A stretch of DNA of 64,000 nt from Alphaproteobacteria bacterium (GCA_030750865.1 JASMHE010000010.1:1-64000), one strand, 5' to 3'; shown: positions 43,167 to 53,571, counted from the stretch's first letter. The notes: a model not told the origin generated them from the sequence alone. Translations and numbers: made by a program.

Positions 43167-44252
43167 ATGTTATATAATTTGTTAACGCCGCTTGCGGAAG
43201 ATTACACAATTTTTAACCTGTTCCGCTATATCACGTTCCGTACCGGCGGTGCGATCATGACATCCCTTATTCTGTGTTTTCTGATCGGGCCAAGTATGAT
43301 CAACTGGTTGCGCGGTTTGCAAGCGGGGAGCCTGACGAAACGGGAATATTTGCCGGATAACCATCTTGAAAAAGTCGGCACGCCGACAATGGGCGGTTTG
43401 ATGATCCTGATTTCGGTTATTATCAGCACCGTTTTATGGACGGATCTGACCAATCCATATATGTGGTATGCCGTTCTGGTGATGTCGGGCTATGGACTGA
43501 TCGGATTTCTGGATGATTATCTGAAGTTGACGAAAAAGAATTCCAAAGGGCTGTCCGGCCGTTACAAAATTCTGGGACAATTGATTTTCGGTGGCATTGC
43601 CGCATTTGGCATGACGCTCAGTTTTCCGGCAGATGTGGGCGGCGTGCTGACCTTCCCGTTTTTCAAGGAGTTCACCCTTAATCTGGGCATTTTCTTTGTG
43701 CCCTGGGCGCTGTTTGTGATGATCGGCGCATCAAACGCGGTGAACCTGACTGACGGGCTGGACGGGCTTGCGATTGTGCCGGTTGCCATTGTTGCGGCTT
43801 GTTTCGGGCTGATTGCCTATCTGGTGGGTAATACGATTTATAGTGAATATCTGCATCTAACATATGTGCCGGGAACGGGTGAGCTTGCCATTTTATGCGG
43901 CGCGCTTGTTGGTGCGGCAATGGGCTTTTTGTGGTTCAATGCCCCGCCCGCGATGGTCTTTATGGGGGATACCGGATCGCTTGCAATGGGCGGTGTACTG
44001 GGGTCGATCGCGCTGATGACAAAACATGAAATCGTGCTTGCGATTATCGGCGGTTTGTTCGTGCTGGAAACAGTGTCGGTTATTGTGCAGGTTCTATCGT
44101 TCAAGCTGACGGGAAAGCGTGTGTTTGCAATGGCACCATTGCATCACCATTTCGAGAAAAAAGGATGGTCTGAATCAACGATCGTTGTCCGGTTCTGGAT
44201 TATCGCCGTTATTTTGGCGCTGGTCGGTCTTTCCACATTAAAGCTGAGGTGA
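43167..44252 (+). CDS. mraY: Phospho-MurNAc-pentapeptide transferase MraY
   Basis: MraY makes lipid I by transferring phospho-MurNAc-pentapeptide to undecaprenyl phosphate on the inner membrane. The 361-residue protein has about ten membrane helices, and the acidic motifs GFLDDYLK and NLTDGLDGLA plus MAPLHHHFEKKGW are intact. A GGAGA ribosome site precedes the ATG. Confidence 0.97.
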   Translation: MLYNLLTPLAEDYTIFNLFRYITFRTGGAIMTSLILCFLIGPSMINWLRGLQAGSLTKREYLPDNHLEKVGTPTMGGLMILISVIISTVLWTDLTNPYMWYAVLVMSGYGLIGFLDDYLKLTKKNSKGLSGRYKILGQLIFGGIAAFGMTLSFPADVGGVLTFPFFKEFTLNLGIFFVPWALFVMIGASNAVNLTDGLDGLAIVPVAIVAACFGLIAYLVGNTIYSEYLHLTYVPGTGELAILCGALVGAAMGFLWFNAPPAMVFMGDTGSLAMGGVLGSIALMTKHEIVLAIIGGLFVLETVSVIVQVLSFKLTGKRVFAMAPLHHHFEKKGWSESTIVVRFWIIAVILALVGLSTLKLR

Positions 44253-44258
44253 TCTTCT

Positions 44259-45596
44259 ATGATTGATGTGCGTCCGTTTGTTGAAACATTACAGGGTAAA
44301 GATGTTGCCGTGTACGGATTGGGCGTGTCCAACCGTGCGGCGGTCAAGGCGCTGTCGGCGGCAGGTGCGACTGTTGTTGCATGGGATGATGATGCGGACA
44401 AAAGAGCGCATGAGTCGTTACAGCAAGATGGTGTCGAGATCAGTAATTTGCTGGATGCCGATATGTCTCGCTTTGGCGCATTAATTTTAGCGCCGGGTAT
44501 TCCGCTTGTGCATCCCGAGCCACACCCCATTGTTATCAAAGCGTTAGAGCATAATATTGAATTAATGTGTGATCTGGAAGTGTTGCACCGGTCTGCGCAC
44601 GGCTTGTCTGTCATTGGTATTACGGGAACAAACGGCAAGTCAACGACAACGGCCCTGATCGGTCATATTCTGAATGAAAATGGTGTGAACGCCGCGATTG
44701 GCGGCAATATCGGCCATGCGGCCCTTGATCTGGATATTGACGATTGCCGCTTTATCGTGCTGGAGGTATCGTCATTCCAGCTGGATTTGTGCCCGTCTTT
44801 CTCTGCGGATATCGGCGTGCTGTTGAATATTACGCCCGATCATCTTGATCGGCACGATACGATGGAAGCGTATGCCGATGCAAAGGCGCGCCTGTTTCGC
44901 GGGGCGGGTGATGCGGTCATCGGACGGAATGAGAAGATAACGGGCAAGGTCCATGATGCCGTGAAAAAATCGGGCGAGCGCGACGTGTATCCGATTGATG
45001 TGGATGTGATCGCCGATATGGAATTTCCGGCGCTGTCCGGTGCACATAACCAGCAGAATATTGCCGCTGCCCTGCAAGCCTGTTTGCTGGCGGGGTTAGA
45101 GCAAGACGATATTCTGGCAGCGATCGAAACATTTCCCGGTCTGATGCATCGTCAGTTTTTGACGCGTACAATTAACGGTGTTGCCTATGTAAATGATAGT
45201 AAAGCAACAAATGCAGACGCAACATCAAAGGCGCTGGCCTGTTATGATAATATTCATTGGATTGTCGGCGGCGTTGCAAAAGATGGCGGCCTTGCGGGGC
45301 TGGAGGATTTTGCGGATAAAATTGTCCATGCCTATGTGATCGGTACGGATAGCGACATCTTTACCGACTGGCTTGCCGAAGAAAACATTCCTTACACGGT
45401 CGTGGGGATGTTGGATGTTGCCGTACATGAAGCGCATGAAAGTGCGCAGGAAATGCGCGGGCAGCCGGGCGGCGCGGCGACCATTCTGTTGTCACCTGCG
45501 GCGGCGTCGTTTGATCAGTTCAGCAATTTCGAACATCGCGGCGATGCGTTTACGCAGGCTGTGGAAGCGCTGCCGGAGGATGCAGCCAATGGCTAG
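44259..45596 (+). CDS. murD: UDP-MurNAc-L-Ala:D-Glu ligase
   Basis: MurD adds D-glutamate to the nucleotide precursor. The 445-residue protein has VYGLGVSNRAA at the UDP-binding N-terminus, GTNGKSTTTALI, NITPDHLDRH and NDSKATNADATSKAL of the Mur-ligase core. It overlaps ftsW by 8 bp. Confidence 0.97.
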   Translation: MIDVRPFVETLQGKDVAVYGLGVSNRAAVKALSAAGATVVAWDDDADKRAHESLQQDGVEISNLLDADMSRFGALILAPGIPLVHPEPHPIVIKALEHNIELMCDLEVLHRSAHGLSVIGITGTNGKSTTTALIGHILNENGVNAAIGGNIGHAALDLDIDDCRFIVLEVSSFQLDLCPSFSADIGVLLNITPDHLDRHDTMEAYADAKARLFRGAGDAVIGRNEKITGKVHDAVKKSGERDVYPIDVDVIADMEFPALSGAHNQQNIAAALQACLLAGLEQDDILAAIETFPGLMHRQFLTRTINGVAYVNDSKATNADATSKALACYDNIHWIVGGVAKDGGLAGLEDFADKIVHAYVIGTDSDIFTDWLAEENIPYTVVGMLDVAVHEAHESAQEMRGQPGGAATILLSPAAASFDQFSNFEHRGDAFTQAVEALPEDAANG

Positions 45597-46743
45597 GCTT
45601 TTTTCGCGTGTGGATCAATCAAAGCTGGCTGATTGGTGGTGGACCATTGATCGCGGCATGTTGATCTGTGCGACCGTGTTTATTGTGACCGGTATTTTGC
45701 TGGTCGCGGCAGCCAGTCCGGCTGTGGCAGAACGGATCGGCATTGATCAGTTTTATTTTTTAAAGCGGCATGTGATTATTCTGATTCCGTCTGTTTGTCT
45801 GATGATCGGGATATCGTTCCTGTCGCCGCGTAATATCTGGCGGCTTCTGAGTCTGGTCTTTATCGGCAGCATTATCGCGATGTTGATGGTGCTGGCGTTC
45901 GGGGACGAGATTAAGGGCGCAAAACGCTGGATCAGGATTTTCGGCTTTTCTTTACAGCCCAGCGAGTTTGCCAAAATGTCTTTTGCGGTTGTCGGTGCAT
46001 GGGTCATGTATCTGAAAAAAGAAAAGCTGCATTTTCACGGGTACAAGGTGCTGACCGGTCTTTATCTGTTGGTTGTCGGGTTGATGTTATTGCAGCCCGA
46101 TTTCGGGATGACGATGGTGACATCCGTGATATTCGGGGTGCATATTTTTCTGTCGGGATGCCCGATTTGGGTGGTGGCGGCCTTGTTTGTCGGCGGACTT
46201 GTGATGGTGCTATCGGCCTATTTTATTTTCGATCATGTGCAAAGCCGTATTGACCGTTTTCTGAATCCTGATTCCGGTGATAGTTACCAGATTGAAAAAT
46301 CGCTGGAGGCCATCAAAGAAGGCGGCCTGTTCGGTACGGGGCCGGGGCAGGGTACTGTCAAATTGCAATTGCCCGACGGCCATGCCGATTTTATTTTTGC
46401 GGTTGCAGGCGAAGAGCTGGGCCTGATTTTCCTGCTGCCGTTTATTGCGCTGTTCCTTTACATGATTTTGCGCGGGCTGAATAAAATTATGAACGAAGAC
46501 GATGTCTTTATCGTGCTGGCTGTTGCGGGTATTCTGGTGATGTACGCGATGCAGGCCTTTGTGCATATGGGGTCGGCGCTTCATATTCTACCGGCAAAGG
46601 GGATGACGTTGCCGTTTATCAGTTATGGCGGGTCATCATTATTATCAAGTTGTATTGCAATGGGGGTCGTTCTTGGCTTGACAAGAAGGCAGGTGCGTCA
46701 GAGTATTGCAAGAGGCGGTTCAATTACCAAACGCGGGCGATAA
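45589..46743 (+). CDS. ftsW: Septal peptidoglycan glycosyltransferase FtsW
   Basis: FtsW polymerises lipid II into septal glycan together with FtsI. The 384-residue SEDS protein has about ten membrane helices and the conserved blocks SLQPSEFAKM, GTGPGQGTVK and the C-terminal PFISYGGSSLL. The ATG at 45589 follows CGGAGGA and overlaps the murD stop; the frame is open further upstream but within murD. Confidence 0.96.
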   Translation: MARLFSRVDQSKLADWWWTIDRGMLICATVFIVTGILLVAAASPAVAERIGIDQFYFLKRHVIILIPSVCLMIGISFLSPRNIWRLLSLVFIGSIIAMLMVLAFGDEIKGAKRWIRIFGFSLQPSEFAKMSFAVVGAWVMYLKKEKLHFHGYKVLTGLYLLVVGLMLLQPDFGMTMVTSVIFGVHIFLSGCPIWVVAALFVGGLVMVLSAYFIFDHVQSRIDRFLNPDSGDSYQIEKSLEAIKEGGLFGTGPGQGTVKLQLPDGHADFIFAVAGEELGLIFLLPFIALFLYMILRGLNKIMNEDDVFIVLAVAGILVMYAMQAFVHMGSALHILPAKGMTLPFISYGGSSLLSSCIAMGVVLGLTRRQVRQSIARGGSITKRGR

Positions 46744-46759
46744 AAGGGTCTTATTTCGA

Positions 46760-47908
46760 ATGAGTAAAGAGTCAAAGTTGATTTTATTAAGTAGCGGTGG
46801 CACAGGCGGGCACGTCTTTCCGGCGATTGCGCTGGGGCGTGATTTGTTGTCGCGCGGCTATCGTGTGGAAATGGCAACGGATGTGCGCGGTACGCGCTAC
46901 GAAGCCGAGAAATACGGCATTAAGGTGCATGTGCTAAAATCCGGTACGCTTGGCTCTGGCCTGCTTGGAAAAATTAAGGGGGCAACATCGCTCGGGCTGG
47001 GCGTGTTGCAGGCCCGTAAGCTGGTTGACCGTTTGAAACCTTCTGTCGTGGTTGGCTTTGGTGGATATCCGTCATTTCCGGCTGTTTTCGCGGCCCAGCA
47101 GAAAAGAATTCCGACCGTTATTCACGAACAAAACGCCATTATCGGCCGCGCCAATATTTTGCTTGCGCCGAAGGCAGACCGTATCGCGCTGTCTATGTCC
47201 CGCGTGGAGGGATTGGAAGAGGTTGATGCCGTGCGTGCGATTGTCACAGGGAATCCCGTGCGTGATGATATTGCCGATTTATATAACAAGCCGTACCCGA
47301 CACTGGAAACGGACGGCGTGCTGAATGTCTTTGTGATGGGCGGCTCGCAAGGCGCGCAGATTTTCTCTGATGTGATGCCCGAAGCATTGGCGCAAATGCC
47401 TGCGCCGTACAAAAAGCGTTTGCGCATTGTGCAGCAGTGCCGCCCGGATGATATTGACCGGACACGTGCGATTTATAATACGGCCGATATTCAGGCGCGT
47501 TTATCCAGCTTCTTTGATGATGTGCCTGATATTTTGACACAGACACATTTGATTATCGGCCGGTCAGGGGCCAGCACCGTTGCCGAGGTAACGGCATCCG
47601 GTCGTCCTGCGATTTTTGTGCCGTATCCGCATCACGCGGATCAACAACAAAAAATCAATGCCGAAACCGTTGTTGATGCCGGTGGCGCATGGATTATGGA
47701 TCAAAAAGGCTTTACAAATGAAGCGCTTATCACGCGTCTTGAAACCTTCATGCAAAACCCAGAAACGTTGTTCCGTGCCGCCGAAGCGTCACGCAGTTGC
47801 GGCAAGCCGGATGCGGCACGCCGTCTTGGCAATCTTGTGACGGCGCTTGCGTCCGGATGGGATAAAAAGGAAAAGACGCGCTTTGATCCGACGCAGGGGC
47901 ATGGCTAG
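46760..47908 (+). CDS. murG: Lipid II synthase MurG
   Basis: MurG adds GlcNAc to lipid I on the cytoplasmic face. The 382-residue protein has SSGGTGGHVFPAIALG at the N-terminus, the HEQNAIIGRAN motif and the donor-site GRSGASTVAEVTASG plus FVPYPHHADQQQ. The ATG at 46760 gives the normal MurG N-terminus; longer frames overlap ftsW and lack support. Confidence 0.96.
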   Translation: MSKESKLILLSSGGTGGHVFPAIALGRDLLSRGYRVEMATDVRGTRYEAEKYGIKVHVLKSGTLGSGLLGKIKGATSLGLGVLQARKLVDRLKPSVVVGFGGYPSFPAVFAAQQKRIPTVIHEQNAIIGRANILLAPKADRIALSMSRVEGLEEVDAVRAIVTGNPVRDDIADLYNKPYPTLETDGVLNVFVMGGSQGAQIFSDVMPEALAQMPAPYKKRLRIVQQCRPDDIDRTRAIYNTADIQARLSSFFDDVPDILTQTHLIIGRSGASTVAEVTASGRPAIFVPYPHHADQQQKINAETVVDAGGAWIMDQKGFTNEALITRLETFMQNPETLFRAAEASRSCGKPDAARRLGNLVTALASGWDKKEKTRFDPTQGHG

Positions 47909-48026
47909 GGCATGGCCGATGCCTGCGCGTCAGCGATACACATGATATAATTTTCATGACATTTATGCCGCAAGTTGCTAAAACCACGGTGTAATCAATA
48001 TCAGTAAACAGATTCGGGTGAATAAT

Positions 48027-49481
48027 ATGCGGCATATGCCGATCAATATTGGAACGCTCCACTTTGTGGGTATCGGCGGCATCGGCATGAGCGGCATTGC
48101 CGAGATTTTGCACGATTCAGGCTATCAGGTGCAGGGATCTGATATGGCCGAAAATGCCAATGTGCAGCGTCTGCGCAAAAAAGGACTTCTGGTTCATGTT
48201 GGTCATGATGCCGGACATCTTATGGATCAGGACGGCGAGGAAGTTGCCGTTGTTGTGATTTCATCTGCGGTGAAAAATGATAATCCGGAATTGAAAGCGG
48301 CCCGTGCGCAGGGACTGCCTGTTGTGCGCCGTGCCGAAATGCTGGCGGAATTGATGCGTCTGCGCTGGTCGATTGCCATTGGCGGAACGCACGGTAAAAC
48401 GACCACGACATCGATTGTCGGTACGATGTTGGAAGAAGGCGGGTGCGATCCGACGGTGATTAATGGCGGGATCGTGAACCGCTATGGCACGAATATCCGT
48501 TTGGGGCAGGGCGACTGGCTTGTGGCTGAGGCCGATGAAAGTGACGGTACATTTACGCGCTTGCCCGCCACGATTTGCGTTGTGACGAATATTGATCCCG
48601 AACATATGGAAAGCTATAGCGGTTTTGATGGCGTGCGCCGTGCTTATCAGCAGTTTGTTGAAAATATTCCGTTCTATGGTTTCGGTGTTTTGTGTGCCGA
48701 TCATGATGAGGTGCTGTCGTTAAAGGCCCGCGTGCCCGACCGCCGTATTGTGACCTATGGGTTTAGTCCGCAGGCCGATGTGCGGGCGGTGAATGTGCAG
48801 ACCGATGTTGATGGCAGCCGTTTTGATGTGGTGTTTTCGGCGTGGCTGCACGGCGAAGAAGAAGAGCATCTGAAAGATGTGTACCTGTCTATGCCCGGTG
48901 AACATAACGTGCAAAATGCGTTATCCGCGATTGCGATTGCTTATGAAATGGGAATTGCTTTTCCGTTGATGAAAAATGCGTTGTCGGGCTTTGCCGGTGT
49001 GAAGCGGCGCTTTACCAAAACAGGTGAAGTGAATGATATTCTGGTGATTGATGATTACGGCCACCATCCGGTTGAGATTGAGGCCGTGTTGAAAACAGCC
49101 CGTATTTCGGCGGAAAAGCGCGGCGGGAATTTGATCGCCGTGATGCAGCCGCACCGTTTCAGCCGTTTGCATGATTTGTTCGACGATTTTTGCACCTGCT
49201 TTACGCAGGCCGACAGCGTGCTGATTACCGATGTGTACAGAGCCGGAGAAGAGCCGATCGCCGGCGCGGATAAAGATGCGCTGGCCGATGGCATTCGTAA
49301 ACACGGACATCGTGATGTAAATTGCCTTGATGACATCAAAAAATTGCCACAATTCATTGCTGAAATCGGGAAACCAAACGATATCGTCGTGTGTCTCGGT
49401 GCGGGCGATATTACAACACACGCCAATGCGTTGCCACAGGCATTGACCGAAATCTATGATGCCGAGAAGAAAAGAGCCTGA
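48027..49481 (+). CDS. murC: UDP-MurNAc:L-alanine ligase
   Basis: MurC adds the first stem amino acid. The 484-residue protein has the UDP-binding HFVGIGGIGMSG, GTHGKTTTTSIVG and DDYGHHPVEIEAV motifs. The ATG at 48027 is preferred because GGGTG (48016-48020) lies 6 bp upstream; a GTG at 48018 would add three residues. A gap of 118 bp separates it from murG. Confidence 0.96.
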   Translation: MRHMPINIGTLHFVGIGGIGMSGIAEILHDSGYQVQGSDMAENANVQRLRKKGLLVHVGHDAGHLMDQDGEEVAVVVISSAVKNDNPELKAARAQGLPVVRRAEMLAELMRLRWSIAIGGTHGKTTTTSIVGTMLEEGGCDPTVINGGIVNRYGTNIRLGQGDWLVAEADESDGTFTRLPATICVVTNIDPEHMESYSGFDGVRRAYQQFVENIPFYGFGVLCADHDEVLSLKARVPDRRIVTYGFSPQADVRAVNVQTDVDGSRFDVVFSAWLHGEEEEHLKDVYLSMPGEHNVQNALSAIAIAYEMGIAFPLMKNALSGFAGVKRRFTKTGEVNDILVIDDYGHHPVEIEAVLKTARISAEKRGGNLIAVMQPHRFSRLHDLFDDFCTCFTQADSVLITDVYRAGEEPIAGADKDALADGIRKHGHRDVNCLDDIKKLPQFIAEIGKPNDIVVCLGAGDITTHANALPQALTEIYDAEKKRA

Positions 49482-49487
49482 TACATC

Positions 49488-50462
49488 ATGACTGCCCTGA
49501 ACCAAGATCAACTCACATTATCCCCCCGTGTCTCTTTGCCTGATATGCCATCTGTGCGTGGCCGTATCACGGAAAATGCACCATTGGGTATGGCGGGATG
49601 GTTCCGTGCGGGCGGTACGGCGGATTATATGTTCAAACCCGCCGATATTGATGATTTAAAAGAATTTCTGGGCCTGTTGCCCGCGGATGTGCCTGTATCA
49701 ACATATGGCGTTTTGTCCAATACGATTGTGCGTGATGGCGGTGTGCGCGGTGTTGTGATCCGTCTCGGGCGTGATTTCGCGGGAATTGAGGCGCAGGATG
49801 ACCACACCATTTATGCCGGATCACTGGCGCTGGATGCCAATGTCGCAAAGGCAGCGGCACAAGCCGATATTGACGGGCTTGCATTTTATAGCGGTATTCC
49901 CGGTACGATTGGCGGCGCGCTGCGCATGAATGCGGGATGTTACGGCACGGAAACAAAAGATGTGCTGGTCAAATCATACGGTTTACGGCGTGATGGTAGC
50001 GATTTTGAAATGACGCCGGATGATATGGGAATGGCGTATCGTCATACGGAAACGCCGCAAGATGTTATTTTTACGGGCGCTTTATTCAAAGGTGTGCCAG
50101 GACAAAAAGAAGATATTCTCGGGCATATGAATGATATTCGTACGCGCCGTGAGAATTCACAGCCGATCCGCGAGAAAACGGGCGGATCAACATTTGCAAA
50201 CCCGTCCGCCGAAGATATTGAAAAAGCCGGACTGCCCGAAGGCACAAAAGTGTGGCAGTTGATCGATTCCGTACAGGGGCGCGGGCTGCGTGTCGGCGGG
50301 GCGATTATGTCTGAAAAACATTGTAATTTCATGATCAATACCGGCGATGCAACGGCCGCGGATCTTGAAAATCTTGGTGAGGAGGTGCGCCGCCGTGTTT
50401 ACGAGACGCATGGAATCATGCTGAGATGGGAAATCAGACGCATCGGGGAGGTCGTGTCATGA
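49488..50462 (+). CDS. murB: UDP-N-acetylenolpyruvoylglucosamine reductase
   Basis: MurB reduces enolpyruvyl-UDP-GlcNAc to UDP-MurNAc with FAD and NADPH. The 324-residue protein has the FAD-binding GWFRAGGTADYMF, SGIPGTIGGALRMNAGCYG and GGSTFANP (the catalytic Ser region), typical of the shorter (type II) MurB. Its TGA overlaps the ATG of ddl. Confidence 0.96.
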   Translation: MTALNQDQLTLSPRVSLPDMPSVRGRITENAPLGMAGWFRAGGTADYMFKPADIDDLKEFLGLLPADVPVSTYGVLSNTIVRDGGVRGVVIRLGRDFAGIEAQDDHTIYAGSLALDANVAKAAAQADIDGLAFYSGIPGTIGGALRMNAGCYGTETKDVLVKSYGLRRDGSDFEMTPDDMGMAYRHTETPQDVIFTGALFKGVPGQKEDILGHMNDIRTRRENSQPIREKTGGSTFANPSAEDIEKAGLPEGTKVWQLIDSVQGRGLRVGGAIMSEKHCNFMINTGDATAADLENLGEEVRRRVYETHGIMLRWEIRRIGEVVS

Positions 50463-51451
50463 ACAAAAAGAATGTCGCATTATTGGTTGGGGGCTGGTCT
50501 GCGGAACGCGAAGTCTCTTTAACAAAGGGCAAAGCGGTTGAATCTGCGTTGATTGAGGCAGGATACGATGTGACCTGTATTGATGTGACAAAAGATATTC
50601 ATACATTGGTTGCGGCGCTGACGCCTAAACCTGATGCTGTGTTCAATAATTTGCACGGCCGCGGGGGCGAAGATGGCGAAATTCAGGGGCTGCTTGAAAT
50701 CATGGAAATTCCGTACACGCATTCCGGTGTGATGGCCTCTGCAGTGGGAATGAATAAATCCGTATCAAAAAATCTGGCCGCATCGGTCGGTGTCCCTGTG
50801 GCCGAAGAAGTGATTGCCACTGTGCGCGACATTACGGCGCGTGATATGATGCCGCGCCCTTATGTTGTCAAGCCGATCAACGAAGGGTCAAGCGTGGGTA
50901 TTCGTATCGTACAGGACGGTGACAATTTGCCTGCGGTGGATCTTAGTTTTAAAAATGAAGATGAGCCACTGATGGTGGAACGTTATATTCCGGGACGTGA
51001 ATTGACTGTTGCTGTTCTGGATGGCAAAGCGCAGGCGGTTACCGAAATTGTATCACATGCGTCGTTCTTTGATTATGATGCAAAATACCGCGATACGCGT
51101 ACCGAATATGTCCTGCCGGCAAAAATTCCTGCAGAGATTTATGAATCCTGTATGGATTTTGCCGAGCGCGTGTATAATATAGTGGAATGCCGTGGCTTGG
51201 CCCGTTGTGACTTTCGTTATGACGACACGGTCACGGAGCAGGAGGCGTTATGCTTTCTGGAAATCAACACACAGCCTGGTCTGACGGCGGAATCAATCGG
51301 ACCGTCACAGGTTATCTATAACGGGACGAGCTTTTCCGAGCTTTGCGCCCATCTTGTCGAGACAGCAACATGCCAAAAAGAAAACGAAAAGGCACAGCAA
51401 AAAATAAAAGCGGATGGTTCAACGCCTCAGCCAGAGAAACGCTTCGCTTAA
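50459..51451 (+). CDS. ddl: D-alanine--D-alanine ligase
   Basis: Ddl makes the D-Ala-D-Ala dipeptide used by MurF. The 330-residue ATP-grasp protein shows LVGGWSAEREVSL, the HGRGGEDGEIQG motif, PYVVKPINEGSSVGI and FLEINTQPGLTAESIGP. Start ATG at 50459 has GGGGAGG upstream. Its 3' end overlaps the ftsQ start by 82 bp in another frame. Confidence 0.96.
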   Translation: MNKKNVALLVGGWSAEREVSLTKGKAVESALIEAGYDVTCIDVTKDIHTLVAALTPKPDAVFNNLHGRGGEDGEIQGLLEIMEIPYTHSGVMASAVGMNKSVSKNLAASVGVPVAEEVIATVRDITARDMMPRPYVVKPINEGSSVGIRIVQDGDNLPAVDLSFKNEDEPLMVERYIPGRELTVAVLDGKAQAVTEIVSHASFFDYDAKYRDTRTEYVLPAKIPAEIYESCMDFAERVYNIVECRGLARCDFRYDDTVTEQEALCFLEINTQPGLTAESIGPSQVIYNGTSFSELCAHLVETATCQKENEKAQQKIKADGSTPQPEKRFA

Positions 51452-52260
51452 TATTCGCACGTCTTTTAATACGGTTAAAAGCGCTGGCAATGCTGTTTGC
51501 GGTTGTGATCTTTGTTGCGTGGCTTTGCGTTTGGGGCTGGCTGAGCGGCTTTTTTGCGCAAACCTATCAGGATACACGCGCGGCCGTTCTCGATTATACG
51601 GTCGATATGGGGTTTTATGTTGACGATCTGTTGGTGGAAGGGCGCGAAAATGCAGATGCCGATTTGATTATGGCGCTGCTGAATGTGGATCATGGTGATC
51701 CGATTTTCGCGTTTGATCCGGTGTCGGCAAAACAAGCGCTTGAAAAAATATCATGGATCAAAGAAGCGCGTGTCGAACGCCGTTTGCCGCGACGGGTTTA
51801 TATTGATTTGACCGAACGCACGCCAATGGCGCTGTGGCAGAAAGACGGCAAGGTGAAATTGATTGATGCGGAATCTGTCGTTCTGACATCGACACCATCG
51901 GGGAAGTTCAAGGATATGATCCTGATTGTCGGGGATGGCGCCGAAGAGCATGCGGCATCATTGATCCGCCTGCTGGAATCAGAGCCGGTTATAAAACCGC
52001 ATGTTGATACATTGAAACGTATTCAGGAACGGCGCTGGGATATGGTTTTATCAAATGGTATTGTTGTGAAATTGCCTGAAGAGAATATTCCGCTGGCACT
52101 GCGCAGGCTGGTGGAATTGCAGGAAAGCGATCAAATCATGAATCGGGATTTGCTGGCAATCGATATTCGGGATCAGGAAAAAATAACGGTCAGAACACGG
52201 CCGGGAAACGTCGAATCATATAAGTCTGAGCTATTACGCCATAAAGGAAACGCAATATGA
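51370..52260 (+). CDS. ftsQ: Cell division protein FtsQ
   Basis: FtsQ is a bitopic divisome scaffold with a periplasmic POTRA domain. The 296-residue protein has a basic cytoplasmic tail (PKRKRKGTAKNK), one membrane segment (about 38-62), the POTRA region starting LVEGRENADADLIM, and the conserved motif IKEARVERRLPRRVYIDLTERTPMALWQ. The ATG at 51370 is the first plausible start. It begins 82 bp before the ddl stop. Confidence 0.92.
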   Translation: MPKRKRKGTAKNKSGWFNASARETLRLIFARLLIRLKALAMLFAVVIFVAWLCVWGWLSGFFAQTYQDTRAAVLDYTVDMGFYVDDLLVEGRENADADLIMALLNVDHGDPIFAFDPVSAKQALEKISWIKEARVERRLPRRVYIDLTERTPMALWQKDGKVKLIDAESVVLTSTPSGKFKDMILIVGDGAEEHAASLIRLLESEPVIKPHVDTLKRIQERRWDMVLSNGIVVKLPEENIPLALRRLVELQESDQIMNRDLLAIDIRDQEKITVRTRPGNVESYKSELLRHKGNAI

Positions 52261-53537
52261 GCAAGAAGTTTAAACCAAGCTTTAAGCCGAAAGGATCTGT
52301 TTTTGCCGCGCTGGATATCGGGTCCAGCAAAATCGCGTGCCTGATTGCACGCATCGTGGATGATAACGGCAATTACGAGATTTTGGGCGCAGGTCATCAG
52401 GCATCGCACGGGGTGAAATCCGGTGTCGTGACGGATCAGGCGGAAATCGAGCAGGTGATCCGGCAGGTTGTCCATACGGCCGAACATATGGCCGCGAACG
52501 CGATGAAGGGGTATCCGCTGCGCGAAGTTGTGATGAATGTGGCGGGCACATTGGCAACGTCGCATAATTTTCAGGTCGGGGTTGAAATTGCCGGACAGGA
52601 AATTATTGAAAACGATGTGCGCCGTGCGATGGTGAAAGCGCAGGAGCAAATCCTGACCGATGATATCGAGCTTATTCATACAATTCCGGTTGGTTATATG
52701 ATTGACGGGAATGACGGTATTCGTGAACCGCGCGGTATGTATGGCGAAACGCTGGATGTGAATATTCATCTGGTAACGGGTGAGTCAACGTCGCTGCGTA
52801 ATATTGCAACAGCGGTCCAGCACAGTCATCTGGATATTGATGCGCTGTGCTTGTCTTCATATGCGGCGGGGCTGTCCAGTCTGGTCGAAGACGAAATGGA
52901 TCTCGGCTGTACGGTGATTGATATGGGGGGCGGCGTGACATCTTTTGCGCTGTTCCAGAGCGGCTCGCTGATTTATGCCGATGCGGTACCGCTTGGCGGC
53001 AAGCACGTCACAAGTGATATTGCGCGTGGCCTGACAACATCGCTGGCTGATGCCGAACGGTTAAAAACGCTGTATGGCAGTGCCATCGGCACAAGTGTCG
53101 ATCAAAATGAAATGATTGATGTGCCGCAGCTGGGTGATTCCAGCCGCAAGGAAATCAATCACGTGCCGCGTTCGTTGTTGATCGGGATTATACAGCCGCG
53201 CATCGAAGAAATTCTGGAGCTTGTGCGCGCAAAGTTAAAGGAAAGCGGATTTGGTGATCTGGTTGGTCGCCGCGTTGTGTTAACGGGCGGAGCAAGCCAA
53301 TTGCCCGGCATGCGTGATCTTGCGCAGCTTGTTCTGGATAAGCAGGTGCGTCTTGGTGGACCGATCCGTGTTGCGGGTTTACCTGATTCTGTTTCAAGTC
53401 CGGCCTTTGCGACAACGGTCGGGTTACTGAATTGTGTGGCGACGCGGTCCCATGAAATTCCGGCCGATATCATCGCGCAGATGCAGCCGGAGAATCTGTT
53501 TGACCGTGTCAAATTGTGGTTGCGTGAGAATTGGTGA
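52257..53537 (+). CDS. ftsA: Cell division actin homologue FtsA
   Basis: FtsA tethers FtsZ to the membrane. The 426-residue protein has the actin-fold ATP motifs ALDIGSSKIACLIA and VIDMGGGVTSFALF, plus VLTGGASQLPG. The C-terminal FDRVKLWLRENW is the amphipathic membrane-targeting helix. It overlaps ftsQ by 4 bp. Confidence 0.97.
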   Translation: MSKKFKPSFKPKGSVFAALDIGSSKIACLIARIVDDNGNYEILGAGHQASHGVKSGVVTDQAEIEQVIRQVVHTAEHMAANAMKGYPLREVVMNVAGTLATSHNFQVGVEIAGQEIIENDVRRAMVKAQEQILTDDIELIHTIPVGYMIDGNDGIREPRGMYGETLDVNIHLVTGESTSLRNIATAVQHSHLDIDALCLSSYAAGLSSLVEDEMDLGCTVIDMGGGVTSFALFQSGSLIYADAVPLGGKHVTSDIARGLTTSLADAERLKTLYGSAIGTSVDQNEMIDVPQLGDSSRKEINHVPRSLLIGIIQPRIEEILELVRAKLKESGFGDLVGRRVVLTGGASQLPGMRDLAQLVLDKQVRLGGPIRVAGLPDSVSSPAFATTVGLLNCVATRSHEIPADIIAQMQPENLFDRVKLWLRENW

Positions 53538-53571
53538 GGTGATTTTACGTTATGCACGGTAAATCACACCT

